Source: Asticcacaulis endophyticus (GTDB taxonomy: Bacteria; Pseudomonadota; Alphaproteobacteria; Caulobacterales; Caulobacteraceae). From it: DNA of 64,000 bases. The notes beneath the pieces are model-generated. The model saw only the letters and a list, made by a program, of their open reading frames with translations, was not told the DNA's origin and did no database searches. The DNA is taken from contig NZ_BMZB01000001.1 of the NCBI RefSeq assembly GCF_014652575.1, positions 248,001 through 312,000 on the forward strand, written 5' to 3'. Position numbers and translations under genes: made by a program. Shown here in pieces: positions 17,581 to 33,800 of the stretch. Within the stretch, counting starts at the first letter, position 1, and the number at the start of each line of letters is the position of its first letter.

Positions 17581-19099
17581 TCGGTGTCTCCTGTTTCATG
17601 CCGATAGTGCTGCGGCAATAGTGCTGTATGAAGGCGTCGTGCGATGGCATCCGATCACCACAGGCCGCTATCACCTGACGGATATCGGATAAGGAACGGC
17701 TAAGGTCAGCATGAGGTATGCTCAAAGCCAGTGGATCGGCCTGACGCGGACGCAGGCCCTGCCCCCACATCACCGCCAGCCAGTTGCCGGTGCGAAACTG
17801 CTCACCACGCTCAGGCGGAATACGTCCCCGGCTCTCGAACAGGGCTAATCTGGCTGCCAAAGTCTCCGGTATGGGCATGGTTTGGCAATAGCGCCAGAAG
17901 TCACTGTCCTGACGCTGACCGACATGATAGTGCAGGATCAGGAAATCACGCACCTCTTCATATTCGCGCGTCATTTCGGCGTTGTAGGCGTCGATGTCGG
18001 CGGCCTCAAACGCCCGGTCCGGAAACAGGTACTGCAGGCGGGCAATGCCGTTCTGGATCAACATAATCGATGTCGATTCCAAGGGCTCAAGAAAGCCTGA
18101 CGCCAACCCGATAGCCACACAGTTGTTATGCCAGAACTTTTTGCGGCGGCCGGTGGTAAAGGCAATGCGCCGCGGCTCAGCCAGCGCTGGCTCACTCAGG
18201 CTGGACATCAGGTGCGAAACCGCCGTTGCTTCATCCATGAACGCACTTGAAAACACAATCCCGTTGCCATTGCGATGCTGAAGCGGAATGCGCCACTGCC
18301 ACCCGGCACTGTGGGCTATTGAGCGGGTAAAGGGTAGTGGCGGCGTGGTCGTTACGGTGGGCACAGCATAGGCGCAGTCGCAGGGCAGCCAGTGCGACCA
18401 GTCCTCAAAGCCAACGCCCAGCGCCTCACCCAGCAATAGTGACCGAAAGCCTGTGCAGTCGATAAACAGATCGCCGTCAACCTGACGGCCGCCATTCAGT
18501 TTCAAGCCAGTGATAAAACCGCGATCGTCGGTCAGCACCGTCTCGATCTTGCCTTCGATCCTCGTCACCCCGCCGGCTTCCGACATGTGACGCAGAAAAC
18601 GGGCATAGAGCGAGGCATCGAAGTGATAGGCATAGGTGATTTCGGCCAGCGGGGAATTAGTCCCGGTCGGCGGCATGAACTTCCCCGCCCGCGCAGCCAC
18701 CGCCTGAAGATTATAGGCCTCAAGACTATCCGAAGGGGTCTCCAGCGCATGACGCAACCACGCCGCATGAAACGGCAAGGCGCCAAAATCACGCCCAAAG
18801 GCCCCAAAGGGATGGAAATAGCGGTTGTCTTCCCGCCCCCAGCCTTCAAATTCAATGCCCAGCTTATAGGTGCCGCCGGTGAATTTCAGGAACTCGGCCT
18901 CATCGATGCCGAGCACCTGATTATACACCTGAATATAGGGCGTTGTCGCCTCACCGACCCCCACAGTCGGGATATCATCGCTTTCGACCAGAACGATCTC
19001 TTCGACATCAGATTTGAGCGTTTTGGCAAACCACGCCGCCGTCATCCATCCGGCGGTGCCGCCCCCGGCAATGACTACTTTTCTAATGGGTTGAGACAT
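17573..19099 (-). CDS. Flavin-dependent tryptophan-halogenase family protein
   Basis: 508 aa. FAD-binding glycine motif KVVIAGGGTAGWMTAAWFAK at the N-terminus. The family lysine is present in TYKLGIEFEGW, the halogenase signature WQWRIP is intact, and EPLESTSIMLIQNGIARL carries the conserved Glu. All residues expected of a working halogenase are therefore visible. The enzyme would need a separate flavin reductase, which is not encoded here. Similar genes recur in TonB-receptor glycan loci of Caulobacterales and related bacteria, where the substrate is unknown. It has no signal peptide, unlike the surrounding hydrolases, so it should act in the cytosol. Confidence 0.87.
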   Translation of the reverse strand: MSQPIRKVVIAGGGTAGWMTAAWFAKTLKSDVEEIVLVESDDIPTVGVGEATTPYIQVYNQVLGIDEAEFLKFTGGTYKLGIEFEGWGREDNRYFHPFGAFGRDFGALPFHAAWLRHALETPSDSLEAYNLQAVAARAGKFMPPTGTNSPLAEITYAYHFDASLYARFLRHMSEAGGVTRIEGKIETVLTDDRGFITGLKLNGGRQVDGDLFIDCTGFRSLLLGEALGVGFEDWSHWLPCDCAYAVPTVTTTPPLPFTRSIAHSAGWQWRIPLQHRNGNGIVFSSAFMDEATAVSHLMSSLSEPALAEPRRIAFTTGRRKKFWHNNCVAIGLASGFLEPLESTSIMLIQNGIARLQYLFPDRAFEAADIDAYNAEMTREYEEVRDFLILHYHVGQRQDSDFWRYCQTMPIPETLAARLALFESRGRIPPERGEQFRTGNWLAVMWGQGLRPRQADPLALSIPHADLSRSLSDIRQVIAACGDRMPSHDAFIQHYCRSTIGMKQETPNG

Positions 19100-19119
19100 G
19101 GTGAAATCCCGATAAGCGC

Positions 19120-21189
19120 TTAGCGCGTGACGATACCCAAGTCCTTGAAAGCGACTTTTTTACTACCGACGACGGGCTGAGGCAGCACCAGCCGGACAAA
19201 GCGCCCGTTTACAGACGCTTTGAACCGAACCGTCTGAACCGCGCGACTATTGGCGATATTGGAGAACTCGCCCTGCGCCACCGGCGCACCCCAGTTTTGT
19301 CCGTCCGCGCTGATCCATATCTGATATCCGGCAGGCGGCCCTTCGCTGAGTAAGGGATTGGCCTCCCCCGGTAACAGGGTAATACCCAAAAGATCGTAAG
19401 AGCGGCTTAGGTCGATAATCAATTCATAGGCGGCGTCGACAGGGCCTGAAAACTTTGCGCCTGAGAACGGCGTGGCATCAGGTTTCACAAGGCTCCATGA
19501 CGCCGACGACACATCAAAACTGGCCGATGACACCTCACTGGCCGTGCCGTCCGGCAGCCGGGCGACCGCGTTAATCAAACCACCGTTCACCAGAGATACA
19601 GCCTGTGTGTAGACCGGACTGGATACAGAAGGGATTGAACCATCGGTCGTGAAATAGATCAACGCTTTCGGGTTAGCGGCTAAAAGTGTGACCATGCCCG
19701 CCCGGTCACGACGTATCACTGGCGCCTCAATGATTGCGGGCTTCAGGAACAGGGCAAACTGCCCGATGACCGGTGAGGCGTCAGCCTTAACGAAGCGCAC
19801 ACGCACACGGTCGGTTGTGACCGGCTCCGGCAACAGCACAAGGCGTTTATAGGCAATGCACTGATGCTGCGCCACCTGTTGCCAGTCGCCCGCCTTAAAT
19901 ATGTCGATGGCAAAGCTATCCACCCGAACGCCCAGCCCGATATCTTCGGCCAGCCGGATGACATCAAAGGTCTGGGCTGTCGGCAGTTTGACCTCAACCC
20001 ATGCGCCTGAGCGATCCTCTGTCTTTGCTGCCCAGTATGCCGTGTCGGACAGCAGGTTGGCGGCCTTATAATGCGACGACTGGTGGCTTGATGCCGTCAC
20101 CGTGGCGCCCTTTGCCAAATTGACCGCATAAAGCTGATCGCGCAGGGCCTTCCAGGCTTTCAGTTCGCGCACATCTTCGTCGGGCACACGCCCGCGTCGG
20201 TCTGGGGCCATGTTGAGTAACAGGTTGGAGCCACGCCCCACGGACTCAAAATAAAGTCGCAACAGATTGGCGGCACTGCGTGGGGCTTCGTCCGCGTGCC
20301 AGAACCAGCCGCGCCGGATAGACACATCGGTTTCCGCCGGATTCCAGATGTCGCCATTACGTGTGCCGCTATTGCCCTTGGCCTTGGTGAACGGCGTCGC
20401 GTCAACCGTGGGCCAGCATGGATCGCCCGCGTGGCCCTCTTCGTTGCCCACCCAGCGAATGTCCATATGGGCATCGGCAAACATCACCGCCTGCGGTTGG
20501 TTGCGGCGAACGATCTCGCGCACGCGGTCCCACTGGTAATAGGTTGCGCCGTCAATGCGCCGCCGTTCCCGCGCCCCACCATAATAGCCGTCCCCACCGT
20601 TGGCGCCGTCAAACCATACCTCAAACAAGGGCCCGTACTGTGTGGTCAGTTCTTCCAGTTGATTGTGGTAATAGCGAACATAGGCGTCACGGCCATACTC
20701 GGCATGATTGCGGTCCCACGGCGACAGATAGGTGCCGAATTTCAGCCCTTTACGCGTACAGGCCTCAGCCAGTTCGCGCACGATGTCGCCTTTACCGGCT
20801 TTGTAGGGGCTATTTTTGATTGAATGTTCGGTATAGGCGCTGGGCCACAGGCAAAAGCCGTCATGATGCTTGGCCGTCAGGATCAAGGCATTCAGACCGC
20901 CCGTTTGCGCGGCATCAACAATCTGATCCGCACTAAAGTCAGACGGATTGAACAGGGACGCAGGCTCGTCACCATATCCCCATTCCCGATCGGTGAAGGT
21001 ATTAATGGTGAAATGCACAAAGCCATAGGTTTCCAGCCGATGCCACGCCGCCTGACGCTCAGATGGCACGGCGCCAAAGGGCTGAATACCGGAGGCCGCA
21101 AAGGCCCCATTCCCAAAGGCTCCGGTCCCAAAAGCGCTGGCACCCGCGGCCCCGCCCAACATAACCTGCCTGCGCGATGGATAGAACAT
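19120..21189 (-). CDS. Alpha-L-fucosidase, GH29, multidomain (second copy)
   Basis: 689 aa. The Tat-type signal SRRQVMLGGAAG implies export in folded form. The catalytic domain (about 40-360) has GFVHFTINTFTDREWGYG, LILTAKHHDGFCLWPS, LSPWDRNHAEYG and the nucleophile Asp near 193 in FEVWFDGANGG. The C-terminal part contains an F5/8-type (CBM32-like) region around 370-490 (GATVTASSHQSSHYKAANLL), then a chitobiase-like C-terminal motif LIYFTTDGSIPS, and a second discoidin-like module. This layout is common in bacterial GH29 enzymes acting on branched glycans. Spacings of 18-20 nt to neighbours indicate one operon. Confidence 0.92.
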   Translation of the reverse strand: MFYPSRRQVMLGGAAGASAFGTGAFGNGAFAASGIQPFGAVPSERQAAWHRLETYGFVHFTINTFTDREWGYGDEPASLFNPSDFSADQIVDAAQTGGLNALILTAKHHDGFCLWPSAYTEHSIKNSPYKAGKGDIVRELAEACTRKGLKFGTYLSPWDRNHAEYGRDAYVRYYHNQLEELTTQYGPLFEVWFDGANGGDGYYGGARERRRIDGATYYQWDRVREIVRRNQPQAVMFADAHMDIRWVGNEEGHAGDPCWPTVDATPFTKAKGNSGTRNGDIWNPAETDVSIRRGWFWHADEAPRSAANLLRLYFESVGRGSNLLLNMAPDRRGRVPDEDVRELKAWKALRDQLYAVNLAKGATVTASSHQSSHYKAANLLSDTAYWAAKTEDRSGAWVEVKLPTAQTFDVIRLAEDIGLGVRVDSFAIDIFKAGDWQQVAQHQCIAYKRLVLLPEPVTTDRVRVRFVKADASPVIGQFALFLKPAIIEAPVIRRDRAGMVTLLAANPKALIYFTTDGSIPSVSSPVYTQAVSLVNGGLINAVARLPDGTASEVSSASFDVSSASWSLVKPDATPFSGAKFSGPVDAAYELIIDLSRSYDLLGITLLPGEANPLLSEGPPAGYQIWISADGQNWGAPVAQGEFSNIANSRAVQTVRFKASVNGRFVRLVLPQPVVGSKKVAFKDLGIVTR

Positions 21190-21207
21190 AGGGCTGCGTC
21201 CTGATTT

Positions 21208-22128
21208 TTAGCGCTTGATCTCTTCGATAGTGCCGTCAGGGCGATGGATCAGCGGTGCAAAGCTGATTGAGCGCCGATGACTGCCGCCTCCGGGCAGGAG
21301 ATTGTCATGATAAAAGAACCACCATTTACCGCCCCGCTTCATGATCGCCTGATGGTTGGTGCTGATAGACAGATAATCGAAAATCACGCCGCGATATTCA
21401 AACGGCCCCGCCGGCGATTTTGAGGTGCCATAGACAATCTGCCCCGGCCATCCGGTTGAAAAGCTGAAATAATATAGCCCGTTATGCTTATGCAAAAACG
21501 GCGCTTCGCCGTATTTTTTCTTGGGGTCGTTGGCAGGGAAACCAGTGATTTCGACGTTCATGATCGGCCCGGAGGTTGAGACCATATCCTTATTGAGCTT
21601 AATGACCTTGGGCACGCGCGTGCCAAAAAACAAATAGGCTTGCCCATCATCATCAATCATCACCGCCGGATCAATGGGTTCATCACCGGCATTGGCGTCG
21701 CGGGCCTTGTCGATCAGCGCATCTGTGCGGGCATCTTTGAACGGTCCCTGCGGTTTACTGGCGACGGCGACGCCGATCTTGTCACCGCCGACCGGGGCGT
21801 AGAAATAATATTTACCGTTGCGATAGGCGGCTTCCGGCGCCCAGGCCTTGGCGTCGGGCTTGGCCCACTTAAAGACGCTGACGCTGAGAAAAGCGCCGTC
21901 GTCAGACCAGGTTTTCATATCCTTTGACGAATAGAGCCGCCATGTGGTCGAATCCCAGTACGTGCCCGAATTGGACGCATCATCGGTCGCATAGACATAG
22001 ACCTTGCCCTTAAAATCATGGGGCGACGGGTCGGCATTAAAGCGCGGTGATATGGGCGTTTGCGCCACCGCCGCACTGGCTGCGATCATCAAAGTCGCCG
22101 CGATAAACCCGGCTAATTTGCGTTTCAT
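21208..22128 (-). CDS. Glycoside hydrolase family 43, secreted
   Basis: 306 aa from the ATG at 22128 with AGGAG six bases upstream; longer starts overlap the upstream gene without support. Sec signal KLAGFIAATLMIAASAAVAQ. It has the five-bladed beta-propeller catalytic set: Asp in SPRFNADPSPHDF, the pKa-modulating Asp in DPAVMIDDDGQAYLFFG, and the acid Glu in GEAPFLHKHNGLYYFS. Enzymes of this family remove arabinofuranose, xylose or beta-1,3-galactose from plant polymers; the subfamily cannot be fixed by eye. Second-to-third position of a co-transcribed run of hydrolases. Confidence 0.9.
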   Translation of the reverse strand: MKRKLAGFIAATLMIAASAAVAQTPISPRFNADPSPHDFKGKVYVYATDDASNSGTYWDSTTWRLYSSKDMKTWSDDGAFLSVSVFKWAKPDAKAWAPEAAYRNGKYYFYAPVGGDKIGVAVASKPQGPFKDARTDALIDKARDANAGDEPIDPAVMIDDDGQAYLFFGTRVPKVIKLNKDMVSTSGPIMNVEITGFPANDPKKKYGEAPFLHKHNGLYYFSFSTGWPGQIVYGTSKSPAGPFEYRGVIFDYLSISTNHQAIMKRGGKWWFFYHDNLLPGGGSHRRSISFAPLIHRPDGTIEEIKR

Positions 22129-22141
22129 GTCCTGCTCCTGA

Positions 22142-24916
22142 TTATTCGACGATGCCATAATATTTGTCCGCCCCGTCCAGCCGGATCTCAGCATGGTCCA
22201 GAACCACACCGGGGTCGAGCGGCCAGATCTTAAGCTCATGGGCCCCGGCGTTCAGCATCCGCAGCGGCAGGGTTTGCACGGCCTTATTGACCAACACATT
22301 GGCCCGCCACTGATCGCTGCGGCCGACGGTCGAAAAATCGAGTACTTCGATGGGGCCGCTATCCAGTTGCACCGCAATTTTCACGCCCGTCCCCGGATTG
22401 AGCGCATGAACCGGCAGGCCGACCAGATTAAGGCTACCGCCCACGGAACTGTAGGTCGAAAACCGGTATCGCAGCGGCTCACCGTCAGGGGCCTGTAAGG
22501 TTGGCAGATCAAGCCGCGACCGAAGCACGTCGCCAGTATGACCCAGTTCCTCAAGCCGCTCCCAGCGCGCATCACTTTGGCTAGCCAGCGGTATGATCAC
22601 GCGGCGATCATTTTCAACGTAATCGGCCGGGACCGGTGCGGGCAGAAGCTTTGTGTGGATGCGGATGGTTTTGCCGCCGCACTGGATATCGATCGGACCC
22701 AGTTCGGTTGTGCCGTCATAGGTGACGGTCAGGCGCTGCTCCCAGCCATTGGTGGCATCTAGCGTGCCGCTTTCGGATGATAGTTTAAGCGCCCCTTTGG
22801 GGGCTTTCAGCGTCCAGGTCTGATCCGTTGCCTGCCGCGTAAATAGCTCGATCACCCGGCTGCGTGGTTGGCCCGTCACAAAGGTCAGGGCGTTTTCATC
22901 ATTCCACCAGCCACCCGCAACGGCGGTTGCACAGCCCGGTTGCGATGACGGTGACCACTGCGGATAGACCGGCTCCATAAACACCGGCAACCGCCGCGGT
23001 GCCATGTCCATCATGCGGTTCCACTTGCCGTTTTCCAGACCGTTATAGGTGGCGGTATCGGCCACGATGGCCTGATGGGCGGCGCGGGCGCGGTCAGAGT
23101 AAACATTGGCACTGGCCCGCCCCTGACGGGCATAGAGACCGGCCAGATCGATGTTGAGCACCCGCGCATTGAGATTGGCCGCTCCTCTGACCGGATAAAG
23201 CACCAGTTCAAAATAGGCCGACTGACGATCCGGCGGCAACCGTGCCCCCAGCGCCTCGGCCCGCGCCACCAGATCGGCATAGGCGGCCAGACGGGCCTGC
23301 GCCTTTTCACCGTCGGGCTTTACGAAATCGCTCATTGTCACCGGCGTGACCGGCTCAGTTTCGGAAAAGCCCATATATTCAGGCTTTCGCTCGAACGCCA
23401 GATCATAAAAGCCCATCATGATATCGGCGACTTCGGTGCCATTCCCGGCTCCGAAAGTTTCATCGGCCCACCCCGTCAGATGCGCCCTTGGGCCTGATTT
23501 CAGAAGGTCCGCATCAAACGCCAGATCAAGAAAATACTGCGCCAGATATTCCAGTGGTTTGACATCACCGACATTGAGTATCCAGATGCGGCGCGCCTCA
23601 AGCGCGTAAGCTTTCTGCATTTCCGACCGCAGCAACTCAGGATGGTTAGTCCCCAGCCACTGATAATCGTGAGGCCGCCCCCAATAGGAGACATGGTAAT
23701 ATACGCCTGACCCGCCGGAGCGCTTACGCTCCTCAGCATTACTCAGGCGGCGGATATAACCGTAATTGTCATCGGCCCACATCAGGGTGACATCGTCCGG
23801 CAATTTCAGCCCGGCGTCATAGGCTTCCTGAAGCTCATGATAGAGCACATAGGTCTGCGGCACGGTCTCCGGCGACCGCCCCAGAGCGGACTTGAACAGG
23901 TTGCGCTGAAGGCCGATCACCGACTGCAATACGTCCTTGCGCGCCTCAAGCGTATCGGCGCCCTGCATCGGTCCATCGTGTATCCCACGCAGGCCTACGG
24001 TATAGATGTTCTCGTAAGCCGCACTTTCCTTAAGCCGGGTGCGCCAGTATTTGAGGATCTTATCGCGGTTGACGGTAAAATTGAACGGCCCGTCGCGGGC
24101 CTCATCCCATTCGCGCAGATTGTTGCGCATCATCGGCTCGGCATGGGAGGTGCCGATAATGATGGCATAGTCATCGGCCACTTTCGGGTTTTGTTTCAGC
24201 CCGTAAAACTGCACCGTATTGATGTGCATGGCTGGCCACAGCGTATTGGCCTTCAGCCGCCACATCAGCTCATAGACCCGCGCATAGGTCTTTGGCCCGA
24301 TATTGCCGACTTCGGGCTCAAAGGTCTTGCCCGCCCAGGGCTCAAGGCCCCAGTCTTCGTCGTTCAGGAATATGCCGCGATATTGCACCGAAGGGGTCTG
24401 GGACAGGCGCGCCGTGTCATCGATCACCAGCCGCTCGGTCCGGCGTGGCTTGACATCGGCCCACCATTCCCACGGCGACACCCCCAGTTCGCGCGACAGG
24501 TCGGTAACGCCGTAGACCGCGCCCCGACGGTCTGAGCCATAGATCAGCACATAGGTTTTGCCGTCCTTTTGCAGCACGGCCCGGCCATAGCGCTCCCATT
24601 GCCCTTTGAGGGCCAAGGGATCAACACCTGCCGACTTGGCAAGGCCTGCCACCACGCCTGAGTCATAGGTGCCAATGACCACACACACCTGCGGGCAGTC
24701 GCGCAGACGGGTTGAGACCTTCGCGGTGTGTCCGGTCAAGGCCTCAACGTCACGCGACAACATCTGCGCGGCCAGCTCAAGCGTGCGGCCTTTCTCGTGG
24801 ACGACACCAATCTTATTTGTGCCGTCAAACAGGGTGACCTCGGCACTGAACGCCGACGCCGCCGACAGCAGCATAACTCCGGACAAAAGCCCCGATAGCA
24901 ACCGCGAGCGAAGCAT
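22142..24916 (-). CDS. Glycoside hydrolase family 115 (alpha-glucuronidase)
   Basis: 924 aa, family-typical length. Signal peptide LLSGLLSGVMLLSAASAFSA. An N-terminal alpha/beta domain (YGSDRRGAVYGVTDLSRELG) precedes the TIM-barrel core with the highly conserved VQYRGIFLNDEDWGLEPWA, LKANTLWPAMH and IGTSHAEPMMRNN. C-terminal helical and beta domains follow, ending in VLDHAEIRLDGADKYYGIVE. GH115 enzymes remove (4-O-methyl-)glucuronic acid from xylan, and some act on arabinogalactan. The start has GGAGAGG upstream. Gaps are 9 nt to the GH2 gene and 13 nt to GH43. Confidence 0.93.
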   Translation of the reverse strand: MLRSRLLSGLLSGVMLLSAASAFSAEVTLFDGTNKIGVVHEKGRTLELAAQMLSRDVEALTGHTAKVSTRLRDCPQVCVVIGTYDSGVVAGLAKSAGVDPLALKGQWERYGRAVLQKDGKTYVLIYGSDRRGAVYGVTDLSRELGVSPWEWWADVKPRRTERLVIDDTARLSQTPSVQYRGIFLNDEDWGLEPWAGKTFEPEVGNIGPKTYARVYELMWRLKANTLWPAMHINTVQFYGLKQNPKVADDYAIIIGTSHAEPMMRNNLREWDEARDGPFNFTVNRDKILKYWRTRLKESAAYENIYTVGLRGIHDGPMQGADTLEARKDVLQSVIGLQRNLFKSALGRSPETVPQTYVLYHELQEAYDAGLKLPDDVTLMWADDNYGYIRRLSNAEERKRSGGSGVYYHVSYWGRPHDYQWLGTNHPELLRSEMQKAYALEARRIWILNVGDVKPLEYLAQYFLDLAFDADLLKSGPRAHLTGWADETFGAGNGTEVADIMMGFYDLAFERKPEYMGFSETEPVTPVTMSDFVKPDGEKAQARLAAYADLVARAEALGARLPPDRQSAYFELVLYPVRGAANLNARVLNIDLAGLYARQGRASANVYSDRARAAHQAIVADTATYNGLENGKWNRMMDMAPRRLPVFMEPVYPQWSPSSQPGCATAVAGGWWNDENALTFVTGQPRSRVIELFTRQATDQTWTLKAPKGALKLSSESGTLDATNGWEQRLTVTYDGTTELGPIDIQCGGKTIRIHTKLLPAPVPADYVENDRRVIIPLASQSDARWERLEELGHTGDVLRSRLDLPTLQAPDGEPLRYRFSTYSSVGGSLNLVGLPVHALNPGTGVKIAVQLDSGPIEVLDFSTVGRSDQWRANVLVNKAVQTLPLRMLNAGAHELKIWPLDPGVVLDHAEIRLDGADKYYGIVE

Positions 24917-24925
24917 AGGCCTCTC

Positions 24926-30638
<5,713 letters not shown>

Positions 30639-30830
30639 GAGCATCCCTTCCTGTTTTTTTGTTTTACGCACTGTAGACCTCCGAAACGCCGGGTAAAACC
30701 CGTAAGGCGTCAGTTCAGAGTAAAAATATGGCGGTGCCTAAAAAACCCGCCGCAAAAGACCAATCATTGTGATTTGACCGATGACCGGATTACGCCTGGC
30801 CGTGAGCCATCCCGCATCTGATAATGCAGC

Positions 30831-30874
30831 TTCAAAAGAAAAATGGCGGGCCAGCAAGGAAGAACTGGCCCGCC
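30831..30874 (-). terminator. Rho-independent terminator after the TonB receptor
   Basis: Perfect 10-bp stem GGCGGGCCAG (30845-30854) and CTGGCCCGCC (30865-30874) with a 10-nt loop. In the leftward direction it is followed by ATTTTTCTTTT. It would cap most receptor transcripts and lower expression of the hydrolase genes downstream, a common way to set a high receptor-to-enzyme ratio. Confidence 0.8.
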
Positions 30875-30892
30875 CAGGGGGAGGGAACTTCG

Positions 30893-33800
30893 TTAGAATA
30901 CGGCGCGGGCACTCAGTGTGAATGTGCGGCCGTCATAATCGATCCAGCGTACGAAGCGCTCATCGTTCTCATACTCGTAACGCTTCTCATCGGTGATGTT
31001 GTAAGCATCCAGAGACAGCGTGATCGCGTCGGTGAGGTTATAGGATGCCGACAGATCAAGCTGACCGCGCTCCTTCACCGAACGGGCGCCGCCGGTATAG
31101 GTGCCGTTGGCATTGAGCGGATAATCGGTGCGGTAGTTGTAAACGGCCCGGACACCGAACTTGGAGGTTTCATAGAACAGGATCGCATTGGCGGCATGCT
31201 TTGAAATCCCTGGGAACGGCGCGATCGCCGGGCTCTTGGAGTCCGTATAGGCATAGTTGAAGTTACCGCCGAAGTTACGCCAGAAGCCGGGCAGGAAGTC
31301 GAAGTTCTGCTGGATGCTGAACTCAACCCCTTCAACGGTCGTGTCCTTGTCTAGATTATAAGCCCCCGACGCAAGAACGTGAACAATACTGCTCGCCGTG
31401 GACAGGGCCGTTGCGGTACAATACTGACCGTCCCATGACAACGCCCCAAAGCCCCAGGTCGACCCGTCCGCCGGACACAGGATCGCCGGATCAGCGGTCG
31501 CCACAACACGACCGGTGATGATCTTCTTGAAATAGGCCAGAGAGACCATACCACCCGGACGATTGTACCACTCAAGCGACAGATCATAAGAATCGGCCAG
31601 ATAGGGCTGCAACTTGTTGTTACCGATCCGCACAGTTACGTCAGAAACGCTGATGGTTGGAGAGGATAGGCTGGCATTTGCAATTGGCGATGGTGAGATG
31701 CGCGTAACCGGCGAGAACTGACGCGCCTGCGGACGTACATAGGTCTTATAGTAGGCCCCACGCAGCAGCAGATCATCGGTAATATCAGCCGCAAAGATAG
31801 CCGACGGCAGCCAATAATCATAGCTGTTCTCAATGCTCTGCCATTCAAAGTTCGACAGAGACCCGACCGAGTTGGCGAACGGCGTGACAACATCGTAGGA
31901 ATCGATTGTGTTGTCGGTCGATTCATAACGTGTGCCGAAATTACCGCGAACACGGTGGCCCAAAACATCCGTATCGAATTTGAACTGGATATAGGCCTGA
32001 CTAACATCGTTTTGTGTGTTGTAGTTATAGTCAGCAAAGGCACCGTCGGCATATTGAATATTGAAGCCGGCCGTCGTCAAACCGCCGCCTGATGCGGTAT
32101 AGGGTGTTACCGGAGTCACCGCATCAATGAAGCGCTCAGCATCGAACGTGATCCAGTTGGTGGTGATATCGGCATCGCCGTTCATGAAGTCACCCACGAA
32201 CGACGGCGTATAGACCATATCCGCGGTAATATTCTGCATCTGAAGGCCAAACCCCATATTGCGGAAGCCGCGCGACTGGAACTTGTTTTGCAGCAGTTGA
32301 ACACCGCCCTTGATGCTCTTGATCGGGCCAAAGTCTACGAAACGCTCGACATTGACCTGCGCCGAATTGACGGTTTCCTCCGCCAGAGACTCTGAACCGC
32401 TCAGGCTGAAGTAGTAACGTCCGCCCGGTTGAAGGTAACCGGCAGGATCAGTCCCGGTAGGTGGCCCTTGCCAGGTCCAGCCTGACGTAAAGAGTATATT
32501 TTGCGGAGACGGCGTGACCGAATAGCTGAAATCATCAAGATCGCCAAAACCGGTGGTGATCGTCCCGCTGATGCCATTGGTTCCGCCACCACTGACGGAG
32601 TTTGTCTGAAGGTTCAGTTCAGTTTCAATCGATGAGTTTTCACCTTTGGACAGGGCCAGCACCCCGTCAATTTTCCATTCTTCGCTCGACCACTCGGCAT
32701 TCGCGACGATACCGCCGGCCTTTTGATGCTGACCGTACTGACGCGTCGAGATCTTGGCCGGGAAGTTGTTGTGGGTGACCGTTTCATAGAGCCAACGACC
32801 GTCCGAAGTCTGCACCGGCGTGCCAGACGGCGTCATGGTGCCATTGCCAGCCCAAACCGCATTGATCAGGAAGTGCTGGGTCGTCTTGGGCAGGTCACGA
32901 TCGGTATAGTAGCCAACGATACCCACCTTGGTGCTGGCATTCGGCTTCCATTCGATACCGCCGGACGCCGTCCACAGGTCGCCTTCGTTAGTGCGGGTAT
33001 ACTGACGAATGGCATCCAGCGCATAAACGCCCGTATTGCCCTTCGAGCCGGTAGCACTACTCAGGAAGGGCGTGACATCGCCTGTAGCTGGTAAACCCAG
33101 CGCATTCTTGAGCGAATAACAAAATGATGTCGTACCCGCCGGGCAATCCGACGCCGAATAGTAATCACCATAGGTCGTCGCAAACTGCGAATTGCTCAAG
33201 CCCGTCAGAGTCGGGGTCAGACGGCTATAACCGTTGAAGCGCAGCGTATCGCGGCGGAAGTTTTCCTTTTTGAAGGCTACCGTGCCAAATACCGCTAGGT
33301 TTTCATTCAGGTGCTTATTGTAGCCAATCGTAAACGCGGGTGCCAGATTTTTACCCAGCTCGTTATACTCATAAGACGCCTTGAACGTACCGCCGTCCTT
33401 ACGGGACAAGGCCGGCGCAATCTGCATGTCAACGTTACCGCTAAGGCCGCCGGACGGCGCATTGGCCATCGGTGATTTCTGAATAACAAACGCCGAGAAG
33501 ATATCTGAATTAAAGGCCCCCAGAGGCGCCCCCTGATCATTCGCCAGAGACGGCGGCGCAGCAAACGAAACCCCGTTGATGGTCGTCTGGGCATAAGAGC
33601 CCGGCATACCACGCACATTGATTGTGGCGTTACGGCCCTCGGCCTCACGGTTGATTTGCACGCCCGGCACGCGCTGCAACGCTTCGCCGACGTTCAGATC
33701 CGGGAAACGCCCCAGACCGTCCGATGAAATCCCGTCAGTGATTTCAATATTGCTGCGTTTAGCGCGGACCGCATCAAGGTAGCTTTTCTTGATGCCGGTA

